Source of the DNA: Lathyrus oleraceus
Taxonomy: Eukaryota > Streptophyta > Magnoliopsida > Fabales > Fabaceae
Reading direction: 5' to 3'
NCBI RefSeq assembly: GCF_024323335.1
Contig: NC_066583.1
Location: forward strand, 417,644,031 to 417,708,030
DNA: 64,000 bases
Shown: one piece after another, positions 11,332 to 22,640 of the stretch
Layout: every line of letters starts with the position of its first letter
How positions within the stretch are numbered: position 1 is the stretch's first letter
The notes under the pieces: model-generated
Seen by the model: only the letters and a program-made list of their open reading frames with translations
Databases searched by the model: none
What the model was told of the DNA's origin: nothing
Position numbers and translations under genes: made by a program

Positions 11332-11698
11332 GCCAATTTTCCGGTGTTCAGACCGAGGTGGCATTCAGGCCAATTTCCGATGTTTCAGATCAACATCAAA
11401 TCTCTCATATCCCGATGCTCAGTATTCAGACTGACGAGCGGCGCTCAGGCCATGGTTATCCCTGTGTTATCATTTATTTTGGTATCCAGGTCGACGTTTC
11501 TGTTTCGGTATTCAGGCCGATTTCTTTTTTCCGTTCCAGACGGATTTTTCTTTCAAGACTGTTTCTTTGCCGATCCTGAAAGGCATTCTTGTATTATATC
11601 CAGTTGGTGCAAATTTCTACGGTTCTTAGTATTCAATCCCTGTTTACCCTGAAAGCATGATAGCCGTTGCTCTCATCCATTCGGGTTCCCAGCTGATT

Positions 11699-11711
11699 GA
11701 ATAGGGGCAGC
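11699..11711 (+). other. Polypurine tract
   Basis: GAATAGGGGCAGC abuts the LTR start TGTAGCACC. The same AATAGGGGCAGC precedes the LTR at 35473 and, on the minus strand, the LTR ending at 63988. Confidence 0.85.
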
Positions 11712-14700
11712 TGTAGCACCTCAAATTTGCACCCATCATTGTACATACATTTTCATATTAGGACATAGCATATCATGGTCCACTGCATAGCATTGCATTG
11801 TCCTTTGCCCCAAGTGCAAGCCAATCAAGAAATTAGGTCAAACTGGTCAGGAGATCAGTCAGTCAAGCAAGCAAGTACAAATTCCATTGAGCCAAGGCCC
11901 TAGGGTTGGTCCAACATGTTCACATGACTTGGGGATCCATTTGAAGTGTTTTGGTCAAGGATTGGATGTTCAGAAGTCATCAGTCAATGCACAATCAGTC
12001 AGAAACCCTAAAAAGTCAACTGTTGGTCAACTGTCCATTTAATCAGTGATTTGGTGATGGAAATTGGTTTGAGTGGTCTCATTCATGTCCATATAGTCCT
12101 CATATATCATGTCAAACACCATCATGGAAGAATTTGAAGCCAGTTCAGAAATTTCCAAAAATGGAAACTGGACCTGTAACTGAAACCTGCCAAAAATGGA
12201 AAGTCTTGATCCTCAAACTTACATCATGATACAAGCTTCAAATGAATTTTTTCCCAACATGAAAGTTGAAGATCTTGTTCTCCCATTTCCAAAAAGTCAA
12301 AGAACACTCAATTCCCATGTGTGGTTGGCAAGTTATGATCAATTCATTTTCAAAAATTCTTGAACTTCAAAAGGCCATATCTCTCAAACCATTTGGCCAA
12401 ATTGGGTGGGGTTTTTTCCTACAAGTCACATTTGATCCCCTCTTTCCAAAAATGTAACTTTCATGTACCAAAACATCACCATGCAAAATGGCATTTTTGA
12501 ACTTGCCTTAATTAATTTCAAGTGAGTGGAATTTTGACTTTTCAAAATAATCATTTCTAATCAATTCTACCATTCAAATATGATCTGAAAATGCATTTGA
12601 GACTTGTTGGAAGCCCATCCTTATGCAGTACACATAGCCATCACCTAGTTTCTTGAAAATTGGAAAAAAGTACATCTTTCAACCACTCTATCCCACATTT
12701 TCATGAAGCTTTGATTTGTACTCATCAAACAGCAGAGATATAACATATTTTCTGTAAAACAAACCCTAGTAGCAGCAGCCATAACAAAAAATCATTCACT
12801 CCCTAAAAAATTCATTCTTGGCCATTTCTCAAAATCTGTCAAAAACTCCAAAGAGATTAAGCCTTGCCTTGCCTAAAACAACATCCAAGCCACATTGTGA
12901 AGACATTGCAACCATCTTTCTCCAACTGGAAGGAGTTCTTGCACGACTGTTTTCTTCACACATCATCCATGGCAGAAGTTGTTTGAAGCCATTCCAAGCT
13001 ATTGCGAGCCAAAGAACCTTCACCAACCATCATTTGGAGGTCCATAGGGGAGCTGTTTCGTGCTTACAACACCAAAACAACACTGTTTCTCCATTGGATT
13101 CAAAAATAAGTAAGATTTCGAATTCTCTTTTTTCCAAAATCATGGTATGTAATGCGTAGATCTCTTTATCCTGATCACACTGAGCTTTGAATGGTTGAAA
13201 ATGGTTTGGTATTTTGCAAGTTATGTTGAGTTGAAGTTTCACATCCAAACTTGTTTTTGCTTATTTCTTTTTGTTTAACTTGATTTGATGAAAATGGAGT
13301 TTGGAATGTTGATGGGTGTTGCTTGATGATCATTTGTGTGTGTTCAATTGGTATTTTTGGGACCTTTTGGGTTTTCTGGAAAAATCACGTTGAAGGTGAT
13401 GAAGAACACCTTGCTGTTTTTGGTTGCTGCGTTTTTCCTGCGGATTTTCCTGCGACCTTCATAGCCAGCCGCGGATTTTCCTGCGGATTTCATGTGTTAG
13501 GGTTTCGCCTGGGCCGCGCCTCTTTTCCATTTGAAACCGACCAATCACGTTATTTCATTTTCTTTGCCAAAACGCGGTCGTTTGGATTAGTGGATGGCTT
13601 ATTTACAAAAATGCCATTCGTGGCATGTGACACATTGAATTAAGTTATTTCTTTTCCATTTTAATTTCATTTGATCATCCAACTTGCAAAAATCATAACT
13701 TGTTCATTTTAATTCCAAATTTCATGGGATTTTTTGCATCATGTTCATCACAATCTCTAGTTTTTTATCATATTTTTTCCAGATTTTTTTGATGAGTGGA
13801 TTTTAACTGGTATTAGGGTTTGTGACATGTATGCATTTTTTTGTACACTTTGCCAAAACATTTGTGAAATGGTGATACTTTATCCAATGGCTCCCAAATT
13901 TTTTGTGCTTAAACTAGACACACTCATGGTGATTTTGGTGTAGAGTTTGTGAATTTATCATTGCTGGTTTGTGAGATATGATTTTCTGAATTAGGGTGTG
14001 ACAATTTGTGTCACACCATTGATGTCCAACTTGATGATTTTCATTACCATGCTTTTTGACCTCAAATTGATCTGATTTTTTGCATGAACCTACTCTTGTA
14101 TGTCTAGTTTACATGTGAATTTTCTTGGAATTATTTGAGGCATTTCCTAATTGTTTGGGAATTTCTCCCCTGTTTGGTCTTATGTTGACTTTTTGTGACA
14201 CATGTTCCCATTTCATTTGTGAAATTCTCATACTTTATTAGATGGACATGAAATTTTACATGAGATAACTAGACATCCTCATATTTGCCATGGTTTTAGT
14301 CCCATTCATTTCTCATATGCTATCACTGATTTATGATTTTTCTAAGTTGGTGCATGTTTGGTTGACTTCTTTGAGTATGTTCAAAATTGCTTTGACTTTC
14401 TGATTTTCATTGACTGCCTTCCACTTGTCCAAATGAGCTGAAATTTGACATGCTTACCATGCTGTGGGTTGTGATTGACCATGATTTATTTGGTGATTTT
14501 TGGAAATGTTTGAGATTGATTTTGAGTTAAGTCTTGCTGTTGACTTCTATGAGCTTCTGTTTGCAACACTTTGACCTAAATTGTTCATGAAATGATGATG
14601 ATGATTGATATGAATGTGAAACCAATTGGAATTGATTCTTGATTGTTTGAACATGATTTTGGATGCTTGCCTTTTGCTGTTTTGACTTTTTCATTCTCTT

Positions 14701-16618
14701 TTGACCCTAGGCTTGTCCTAGTGGTTCTGTTACTCACCTTTGAGCTCATGTTTTCAGGTTGACCAACAAATGACCAATGAGGCCAATTCTTTTGATTGAG
14801 CTTGCTTAAATATCATTGTCTAACTTGTTTGTTTTGTAGGTGGTCTGGCTCACATGCCTTAAGCCCTGTGCCTTGCACATTTATCTGCTTGTGCTGACTG
14901 TTAACCTTTGTTTCCTTCTGATTTAACTTTGACTTGTATACTAACTGTGCTTGACTAATTTCAGGTACTTTAGTTGCTTTTAGTTCCTTGTGAACTTTGC
15001 TTTGCTTTGCTTGATAAGCAATTTGCATTGAGGTATACCTTTCTATCTTCATGTAGTCTGGAAGACCTGGCCTGTTACTTGGCCAGGCAACTGTCTGAAG
15101 CCCTCCTTAAGAGGCAATGTTTGTGACTGTTTATTTTTGTCCTTGCATAGAGTCAAAGACCTCCTAAGTGAAGAGGCAATTGGCAGAACCAAGGGATAAG
15201 CAACCTATCCCCTGCTATTCAGTGTGTCTTCTATTTTGCTCACACCACTGTGTTGATGCACTACAGATAAAAACCCAAGATCTTGTACAATTGTACAGTT
15301 GAGTCAGCTTTAAATGTGTAGAAGGGTTCCCACTTTCTGAACCCACACATTCTTGTCTTGAGCTCTCCCAGGCCAGGGATAAGAGCTGTGAAGTCTTATC
15401 TTCACTCACCTTTCATCTGCTTCACCTTAGCCCCTCAATGGCAAGGTTAAGAGCACATTCACCCAGTTCCAGAGGTTTGTTTGTTGAGGTTGATATGACC
15501 CCTCGACTAAAACCTAACCCTTGTTTGAGCCACTTGCTTGTGTATAGTGTGTGCTATCTGTGTTTGTATGTTTGTTTGACTTGCTTCCTGTGCAAGTTAG
15601 GGTTAATTTAGACTTGCTTCCTGTGCAAGTTAGGTTTTGCTTGGCTTGCTTCCTGTGCAAGTTAAGTGTGTGTGTGGCTTGCTTCCTGTGCAAGTCATGT
15701 TTAGGATAGGCTGGCTCCCTGTGCCAGTTAGCTAGAAACCTTAACTTAGGGATGATTTTGCATGATAACATCTAGGCTCGAGTCGTAGTCTCCCTAGTTG
15801 TGTCTCCCTCTGTTATCTGGTTAGGCTAGTCCTTTGTCCCTCTGTAGGGGAACTACGTCGCCCTGATCCTCATACCAGATGAGGTACGTAGGCAGGAGAT
15901 GAGCTGATCTCTCCGGGCGCCCGAGTCTTTGTTTTGTCCTGTTGTGTGCTTGGAAGCTGATGTAAGTCCATCGAGTGGCAGTTAGGTTCCAGTGTGCGTG
16001 TGGTTAGTTCGGATGCTGATGTAAGTCCAGTGATTGGCATTTGGGCTCCATGTTTGCCTTCTTGCGTGTGTTTCGGTTCGGATGCTGATGTAAGCCCAGT
16101 GATTGGCATTCAGGCTCCACGTTTGCCTTTGCCAGTGTTTGTTTGTGTGCGTGTCAGCCGAGCTACGAATGCTCTGATTCTTCTCTCGTCCGAGAAGATA
16201 CGTATGCATAGGATGCGACATCCTAGCGAGCATGTGTCGTTTCCCCAGTCCGAACTACTTCGACTCTGATGTCTATGCCTGATAGACTAAGTAGGCCCAG
16301 GACACGATATCCTGCCGAGTCAGTTTCAGTCAGTTTCTTGTGTCTCTTTCAGCCAGTGTGTGTGTGTGTGTGTGAGCAGTGTTTTAGCAACCATTTTCCT
16401 TCCTTTTGTGCGTGGATCCCGTAGAGTACTACGGATGCGTAGGGGTGCTAATACCTTCCCTTCGCATAACCGACTCCCGAACCCATTCTCTTTGGTCGCG
16501 AGACCATGTCTTTTCCAGGTTTACTCTGAGCGTTTCCTTTCCCTCTTTTGGGATAAATAACGCACGGTGGCGGCTCTGTTGTTCTTGTTTTCCCGCCGGT
16601 TTTTCGCGTGATGCGACA
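11712..16618 (+). repeat. 3' LTR of the first Ogre element (4907 bp)
   Basis: Starts TGTAGCACC after the PPT and ends GATGCGACA. It is the complete reference for the partial 5' LTR. U3 is about 1 kb; a weak TATA-like GATATAACAT lies near 12733, followed by CCCTAGTAGCAGCAGCC. No gene is seen inside. It carries the same hairpins and structured modules as the 5' copy. Confidence 0.93.
16419..16434 (+). other. U5 hairpin with AGTA loop (3' LTR copy)
   Basis: CCGTAG-AGTA-CTACGG, identical to 3453-3468. Confidence 0.75.
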
Positions 16619-17000
16619 ACGGCGAGCCAAAATAGGGTTGTAGTTAATTCCACCACATGTACCAAGAAGAGGTACATTGGAGAATCCACCACAAGAATCA
16701 ATAATCTACACACCATCATACACACAGTTATACCAAAAGATATCATCATTAGTGAGAGACATAAGCCTCGTAGACCACCGTAGACATCCCTTGTTCTCCT
16801 TGAAGGCAAGTGTTTGCGGCAAGTGCGAAATAAACCACTTGTACAACAGAGGCAAACAACACACAATGGTACCACCACCCTTTACATTCCTCATATGCAA
16901 AGAGAAATAAGTGTCACCCAACAGAGTAGAAACGTGATTAAGAGTAGAGAAAATCCTAATAGCGTTCACATCCACAAAATTGTCGATGTTGATGAACACG
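16619..17000 (-). pseudogene. DUF7745-type ORF fragment (Ogre ORF1-like), broken
   Basis: Read on the minus strand: NIDNFVDVNAIRIF, GDTYFSLHMRN, GGGTIVCCLPLLYKWFISHL, MSLTNDDIFWYNCVYDGV, then an in-frame TAG at 16706-16708, then SCGGFSNVPLLGT and INYNPILARR up to the LTR boundary. I recognise this as the DUF7745-type protein common in legume retroelements, of unknown function. The first Ogre inserted within the codons after the INYNP motif, so the rest should lie left of that element. Homology stops near 17000, where the sequence becomes LTR-like. Confidence 0.8.
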
Positions 17001-18735
17001 ATCCACTCCAATTCTTGATTGCAGCTTGATCTTGAGGTATGGTATGAGTGCAAGGTCAAGGAATAAGTGTTGAAGATCAACTGATGTTGTTGAAATTCAA
17101 ACTTGAAAAGAGAAATGAAAACTCAAAATTCCTTTGGTGTGAGGTTGGGATTCAATTTCTGCAGAGCTTTAGGCGCCTTCAGGTTGAGAAATGAATGAAG
17201 CATGGTTCCTATTTATAGTTGAAACTGTAAGGAAAGTGTGATGAATCTGTGTGCATGAAGCTTTGGGTACTCCATGCATGGGCCTGTACAGGCGCATGTG
17301 AGGCCCAAAAGCTGATGCAAATGAATGTTGAACACATACCAAATGGAAATGGATGTGCAACTTGAATGGCATTTTCTTGTGTATGAAGATTTCATGTGAA
17401 ATGCATAAATGGTCACAAATATTCCTCTTCTAAAGTCCCATTTGGAAAATCCAAACATAGGCATGAGGGTAATGGTTGGAAAGGTCTTAACATAAGGAAC
17501 AAATCTATGTTGAAAAAAAATCCATTTGGAGTTTGGAAAATTGTGAAAACTGGCCATGAAGTTTGATGTACAAAACATGTCTTTGAAAATTTTGCCAAAA
17601 GTGACCAACTTCAAGCCCTTATGTTTCAATGATGTAAGCCTCAAATGGAAAAACCTCCAACACAAAAGTTGTATATCTTTTCAAGATGATCAATTTGGAC
17701 TTAAATTTATCATCATTTGGATTTTTTATGAGAAAGTTATGGGCACTTAAAGTTGGACTTTTTCAAGATTCAATGGCTTTTGTCCAAAGTGACCTATAAT
17801 GTTTTGTATTATCACATGTATTTATTTTAGGATTATTAAATTTTGTCCAACATAACATTTGAATTATACATCTTAAGCTTTACAATTCAATTGGTCTAAC
17901 CTCAAAATAATAAAAAATGAGTGAGTTAGGTCCTTGGGAAGTTGACCCAAAATTAGGGTTGCAGTCAAAATGACCTATAATGTTTTGAAATGAATGATGA
18001 CTTTCCAAGTTTCAAATGAATTTTTTATGAACATGAAAATTGTTCATATGGTTATTAAGAACATTTTGGCTCTTGGGGTCATCTTCATTTAACAAACACA
18101 TCAAAAGTTAGGTCTCAATGGATTTCAAAATAGTCAGATGACTTGACTGGTCAACTTCTCAAGTCCAAATTTCAAATCTTGATGAATGAATTATTGAGGG
18201 GCCTCACATAGGCTCGCATATGCATCAAATGATGAATGAAAGAACTTCCCTTTATTGAATTTGATCATAGGTTGAGGTTGCTTCATGAGCAAGGCACAGT
18301 CAATGCATAGTTGAATTAGGGTTTCTTTGGGAAACAATCCTCAAGCCCTTTGGTTTATGTTGATCAAATTGACAAATTGAGATATTTTGGAGACATATAT
18401 GATGATTGAGAGCTTGGGGAACCATTTTCATGCTTGCTTTCATCTTCATCTGGCCATTTCAATGATCATAGGAGCCTTCTAGGAGCCTCGGATCTCATGA
18501 TTGCTTAAGCTTCAGAACAAAACAAGTTAGTGACATATTTTTGTGATTTTGGTTAGTAAACAAAAATAAGAAAAGCAATAATGTACAATTCAAGCATGCT
18601 TGGTGGTCTCAAACCAACTCACATAAGTCCCAACCCAAGGGTAAAGGAACCAAGATGTCATGATCCTTGAGGAAAATGCAATGAGCAATAATATGATGCC
18701 ATGAGGGATCTTAGGGTCAAAATTAGGGTCTTACA
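17001..18735 (-). repeat. Truncated 5' LTR, TGTAAGACC family
   Basis: The minus strand starts TGTAAGACC at 18735. A TATA box CTATAAATAG lies at 17209-17218 (minus strand), about 1.5 kb from the LTR start, as in the other family members. The flank before the LTR start is not a polypurine tract, so this is a 5' LTR. It runs only about 200 bp past the TATA box before joining the DUF7745-type ORF; the rest of R, U5, PBS and ORF1 start are missing. Confidence 0.75.
17209..17218 (-). promoter_or_regulatory. TATA box of truncated LTR
   Basis: CTATAAATAG on the minus strand, in the same place as in the LTRs at 47733-47742 and 62461-62470. Confidence 0.6.
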
Positions 18736-18852
18736 GGTAGTGATACCTAGACTAGAAGGTCATGAACCTTGGCACTCCTTTTCAGCTTTGAAGGGTATTG
18801 AACCCTAGCAAATCAACCCCGCTCCCTTTTGTTTCAGCCGTAGTAGGCTGAA

Positions 18853-18917
18853 CTACGATTGCTTTGATTTTCTCATTGCATGATGAGAATACGTAGGCAT
18901 GAGGGTTCGAATCTTCC
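18853..18917 (+). other. Structured LTR module, copy 3
   Basis: Outer stem CTACG (18853-18857) with CGTAG (18892-18896). Inner hairpin TCTCAT (18871-18876) with ATGAGA (18883-18888). The following hairpin (GGGTTCGAATCTTCC) is imperfect. Confidence 0.65.
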
Positions 18918-19291
18918 GTGAGCATACCTATTTATTACTCATTCCTTAGGGCATTTCTCCATTCATCTCCACGATGCATTCATATTCTACCTTCATTCAC
19001 TATATGTGATATAACAGTTCTTTGAGCCAAATATAACATCCCTTTGTGCTCCACCTTGCACCTCTTTGTGAACCAAGAATTGTTTGTGCTGTGAAACCAA
19101 ACACCTAAATCCATTTGTTTTCGGTTGTTCAAATACAGTGATATTGTGCTGTAAGCCCTCACTTTTTGGTTCATACTAGTTTTACTCTTGGGTTCATATT
19201 TTCACCCTTGTTGGAGTTCAAAACACTATTCTTTGGTTCAGACCATATTGTTATCACAACTCTTTTCATCTCCCACCACTAGTTCTACGAA

Positions 19292-19355
19292 CTACGGAGC
19301 TCTGATTCCTCATTGCACTATGAGGATACGTAGGCATGAGTGGCCCAATCCTCAC
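19292..19355 (+). other. Structured LTR module, copy 4
   Basis: CTACG (19292-19296) with CGTAG (19329-19333). Inner CCTCAT (19308-19313) with ATGAGG (19320-19325), loop TGCACT. A weak TGAG/CTCA hairpin and CGAGCAC follow. Confidence 0.65.
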
Positions 19356-19450
19356 CGAGCACTTTATCTATTTATTTTCCTTTTCCTCATTCTTTTGCGA
19401 GTAATCTTTAGATATCACACCTATTCGAGCGAGAAAAATCAAAATGGTTC

Positions 19451-19466
19451 CCATGGAGTACCATGG
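19451..19466 (+). other. U5 hairpin, CCATGG variant
   Basis: CCATGG-AGTA-CCATGG followed by ATGTTAGGGGTGCTAATACC. Loop and downstream sequence match 3453-3468 while both stem arms have changed, keeping a perfect stem. Confidence 0.75.
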
Positions 19467-19620
19467 ATGTTAGGGGTGCTAATACCTTCCACTTGCATAA
19501 CCGACTTTCTTACCCAACATATCTCTTTCCCCCGGGTTTTATCGATGTTTTCCCTTTCCTTCGGGAATAAATAAAGTTTGATGGCGACTCTGTTATATGT
19601 TCGAGTGTGCGATGCGTTTG

Positions 19621-19942
19621 GGTATATTTCCACTAGCTTCACCAATAATACCAATTTGTTCCGCCGTCTCATGCTACTCCTTTGCAAGAAACCTCATTCT
19701 TCAAAGCTTTCGATCGATCGAATCCAAATTGTGAATTGTTGTCACCCAAGATTTACGAAGATGATCCTCCGATTATCGTTACTCCTTCGATTGAACCCAC
19801 CGTTCTTCGAAGCTTTTACTCGACTGAGTCCAACTTTCATAGTCTTTTCCAAAACCTTCAAATCACCATTTGATCTTGAAGGAAAACCCCAGTTTGCTTT
19901 TCTTATTTGAAACCCCAAAGACTCTCAACTATTTTTACAATT

Positions 19943-19944
<2 letters not shown>
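19621..19944 (+). other. Unassigned stretch with a short open frame
   Basis: Follows the LTR fragment's end. A 63-codon frame (19682-19873) reads MQETSFFKAFDRSNPN and is S/F/P-rich; I do not recognise it. It may be internal sequence of the element owning the LTR fragment. Confidence 0.3.

Positions 19945-20030
<86 letters not shown>
19945..20030. repeat. Compound microsatellite (AT)n(GT)n
   Basis: About 22 AT units followed by about 21 GT units, uninterrupted. Confidence 0.95.
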
Positions 20031-20031
<1 letters not shown>

Positions 20032-20219
20032 GTGAGTTGGTTTAGAAAAAAAGAAAATATTTAAATATTTTTAATGCATGTATCGACCTATGTAGGTCAT
20101 GTGTCGACACATTTGAGGCATGAGTCGACCTATACAGGTCATGAACCAACACATGCATTACAGAAGCTACAGACTTTAAAATTGAACTACACTTGTCGAC
20201 TCATAACTCGTATGTGTTG
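20031..20219. repeat. TCGAC palindrome-rich repeat, left part
   Basis: Holds GACCTA-TG-TAGGTC (20085-20098), GTGTCGACAC (20101-20110) and GACCT-ATAC-AGGTC (20127-20140). A segment with CGACTCAT, GCATTACA and AGCTA recurs at 22570-22640 beyond the solo LTR. Family not recognised. Confidence 0.6.
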
Positions 20220-21299
20220 TGTAACTATCTAAAATTTTACGCATAATTATCAAAGAATTAGTTTAATGAAATACAATCACTTAGGATGTCACTCACAATA
20301 ATCATAGTCTGCTCCGTAACACGGGTTACAATAAAACACTTGCACTTAGGATGTTTACACAACATCCAACTCATCTAAATATCTTTGCAGCGGAATCATA
20401 ATAAAAAAACATACCAATTTAAAATCTCATAATAGTTTTCATAACAAAATTAAAAGCACCGACTCGTGAGTCTTTTCCAAGTGCTATTACACCAAAACAT
20501 AAAACAAATACGGGATCATGCATTGTCTCTTAGGAAATTTCAACACAAAATAAATAATTTGTTCCCTAGTGTTATATAATAGAGCATAACCAAATCTAAC
20601 ACAAATAAACTAAAATAAATAGCTCCAGGAGCTAACTTCCATTCACAAGAGTGTCTTTACTCTTGAGTATATGCACGATGCCCATGTAAAGGCAACATTC
20701 AAACAAAAGAAATGAGAATTAATTTCAATAACAACAACATAGAACGTAAAATAGAGTACAACATCTACAGAATCATGCATAATAATGTATCATATTCTCA
20801 TGCCCAAATTATCATCAGCATCACATACAACAATACTATCATCATACATGGTCATATTTCACGCATATAATTCATTCATGTTACGCGACTCATGACATGT
20901 GGTACCAATTCAACATTTGGTTCTTCTTACGAACCCGATTCCCCCTTTGGAATCCCGAGCTCCCCCTTCTGAGTTTCGGATAAGTCTTTCGTCCCCCTTC
21001 GGATCTATGACTTATCTCTTTCAACATATCAACAATGGATGTATGACATGGTAATAATGCAATTAAATCAATAATTATAATAATATTTAGTGATACACAA
21101 TCGATCACACAATTGCAATCATGCGTGACATAATCCACCATTCTGGACTACCACCAATATAATCAAATGCACCATCCCAATCATTCATAACACATCAAAT
21201 AATTTGTCAATACGGATCTCGTCTATATTCGTCACATCATACACTTCTTTACCACCTACTACCAACCTCTGATAAAATTATTAAAAATATTGTATCCAT

Positions 21300-21860
21300 A
21301 AAATAAAGTTACATCTCTCCGTTTCATCTACCCAACGCTTCTAACTCCGTTCCAAAATCATTTACGAGTTGAAAGTTATTATCAAAACCGTGCGCGAAGG
21401 CATTACCAAAAAGTTACTATTTTTTTGAAATTTTTCAGCACGATTTTCATCTTCTCAAACCCCAAAAACGCACATAAAATCAGCACCAAAAATATTTTAA
21501 CCCTGAAACAAAGTTATAGTACTCTGTTTCTTCTATCCAACTCTTCAAAGGCGTTACCAAAAAGTTGTTGTTTTTCTGAAATTTCCAGTACGATTTTTAT
21601 CTTCTTCAACCCCAAAAATGTCCATGAAATCATCACCAAAAATATTTTACCCCTAAGACAAAGTTATATCCATTTGTTTTAGCTACCTAACACTTCAAAC
21701 CTTGTCCAAAAATAATTTACGAGTTGAAAGTTATGATCAAAACTGTGCACAAAGGCTTAACAAAAAGCTGTTGTTTTTCTAAAATTTTCAACATGATTTT
21801 CATCTTCTCCAACCCCAAAAAAGTCTATGAAATCATCACCAAAAATATTTTATGATTTTA
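21300..21860 (-). repeat. Tandem ~200-bp repeats inside the solo LTR
   Basis: Three diverged copies share the GAGTTGAAAGTTAT, AAAAAGTTGTTGTTTTTCTGA and CACCAAAAATATTTTA blocks. Confidence 0.75.
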
Positions 21861-21867
21861 AATTCAG

Positions 21868-21869
<2 letters not shown>

Positions 21870-21940
<71 letters not shown>
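21870..21940. repeat. (AT)n microsatellite
   Basis: About 35 AT units with one phase break near 21900. Confidence 0.95.
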
Positions 21941-21942
<2 letters not shown>

Positions 21943-22523
21943 TCATCATCAATCCAAAGTGAATTAAACTTTCCTCTACCCTTCCATTCATATCCCTATT
22001 ATTGAACCAAATTCCTACCCTTACCTTGTAATTTCAAAAAAATCCAAGCTTTTGGTTATTCTCTTCCCTAGAGCTCTCATGAGGTTTTCCTTGCCTTTCT
22101 CTTCTCTTGACCTTTTTTCTTCAATTCCAAAATTTTCACCTATGGTAAACTTTTTCCTTCACTTTTCCCCTCCTAAATTAAAAACCTAATTTCTATCTTT
22201 CTAATATTCCACTAAGATCCAACTTATTACTAACTTACATTATTTATTTTAATTTTCCACAATTCGCACTTTTCACCCCAAATTCATTATTTCCTTTCCT
22301 TTTATTATTTCCTTTAAATGATAACACTAAAACATTATTTTACTCAATTAAGTAATTATAAATAAATTTGTCAATCTCTAATCACTCTCCACACTCCCTA
22401 CCCAATGTTCACCCACCATTGTTTCCCTAGCACATCTCAATTATCACACAAATAATAATTAGATACACACATAAAATTATAATTAATTAATATAAATAAT
22501 TTCTAGAAAAATAGGGTGTTACA

Positions 22524-22640
22524 TGTTGACTCATAGAAGAATTTTTCTTCTATGTGTTGATCTGAAATGCTTTATGCGTCGACTCATGCATTACAAAAGC
22601 TATATCCTTTAAAAATGATCCACATGCGTCGACTCATAGT
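22524..22640. repeat. TCGAC palindrome-rich repeat, right part
   Basis: Begins with the TSD copy TGTTG and contains GCGTCGACTCATGCATTACA and GCGTCGACTCAT, continuing the repeat at 20031-20219. Confidence 0.55.

Larger units (their letters stand above)
1..16618 (+). mobile_element. Ogre-type LTR retrotransposon, non-autonomous, left end outside window
   Basis: Positions 1-3652 match 12964-16618 almost base for base, so these are the two LTRs of one element. Comparison with the complete 3' LTR puts the true left end about 1250 bp before the window. Order: 5' LTR, PBS (3655-3671), leader, gag-like ORF (4804-6096), intron-like spacer, degraded RT/RNaseH/integrase remnants (6385-8183), repeat-rich 3' region, PPT (11699-11711), 3' LTR (11712-16618). 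LTR size, tRNA-Arg-type PBS and post-pol tandem repeats are typical of the Ogre (Tat) lineage. By eye I count about a dozen substitutions and three indel bases between LTR copies over 3.65 kb, so insertion is recent. The 3' flank acggc (16619-16623) is the predicted TSD; its partner is outside the window. Confidence 0.92.
18736..19620 (+). repeat. LTR fragment (R-U5 part), third family
   Basis: Non-coding. Holds two structured modules (18853-18920, 19292-19355), the U5 hairpin (19451-19466), then GGGAATAAATAAAG and ATGGCGACTCTGTTA, the usual last 60 bp of these LTRs. Sequence at 18955-19150 matches 44985-45150, so it is kin to the long LTR at 25654-45187. Confidence 0.7.
20220..22523 (-). mobile_element. 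Solo LTR (2304 bp) with perfect TSD
   Basis: Ends TGTAACTATC and GGGTGTTACA, flanked by TGTTG on both sides (20215-20219, 22524-22528). No internal region, PBS or PPT, so an LTR-LTR recombination product. On the minus strand it starts TGTAACACCC, a common plant LTR start, so minus is the likely sense. Contains about three imperfect tandem units of ~200 bp at 21300-21860 (ACGAGTTGAAAGTTAT, ATCACCAAAAATATTTTA motifs) and an AT microsatellite. Probably Ty3/gypsy; lineage not certain. Confidence 0.88.

Noticed and set aside
10764..11652. Long overlapping open frames (up to 271 codons) on the + strand
   Set aside because: They cross the 55-56 bp tandem array, which lacks stops in several frames; the peptide is the same repeat in shifted frames.
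16429..16878. 149-codon minus-strand frame
   Set aside because: It straddles the LTR boundary and runs out of frame with the DUF7745-type sequence.
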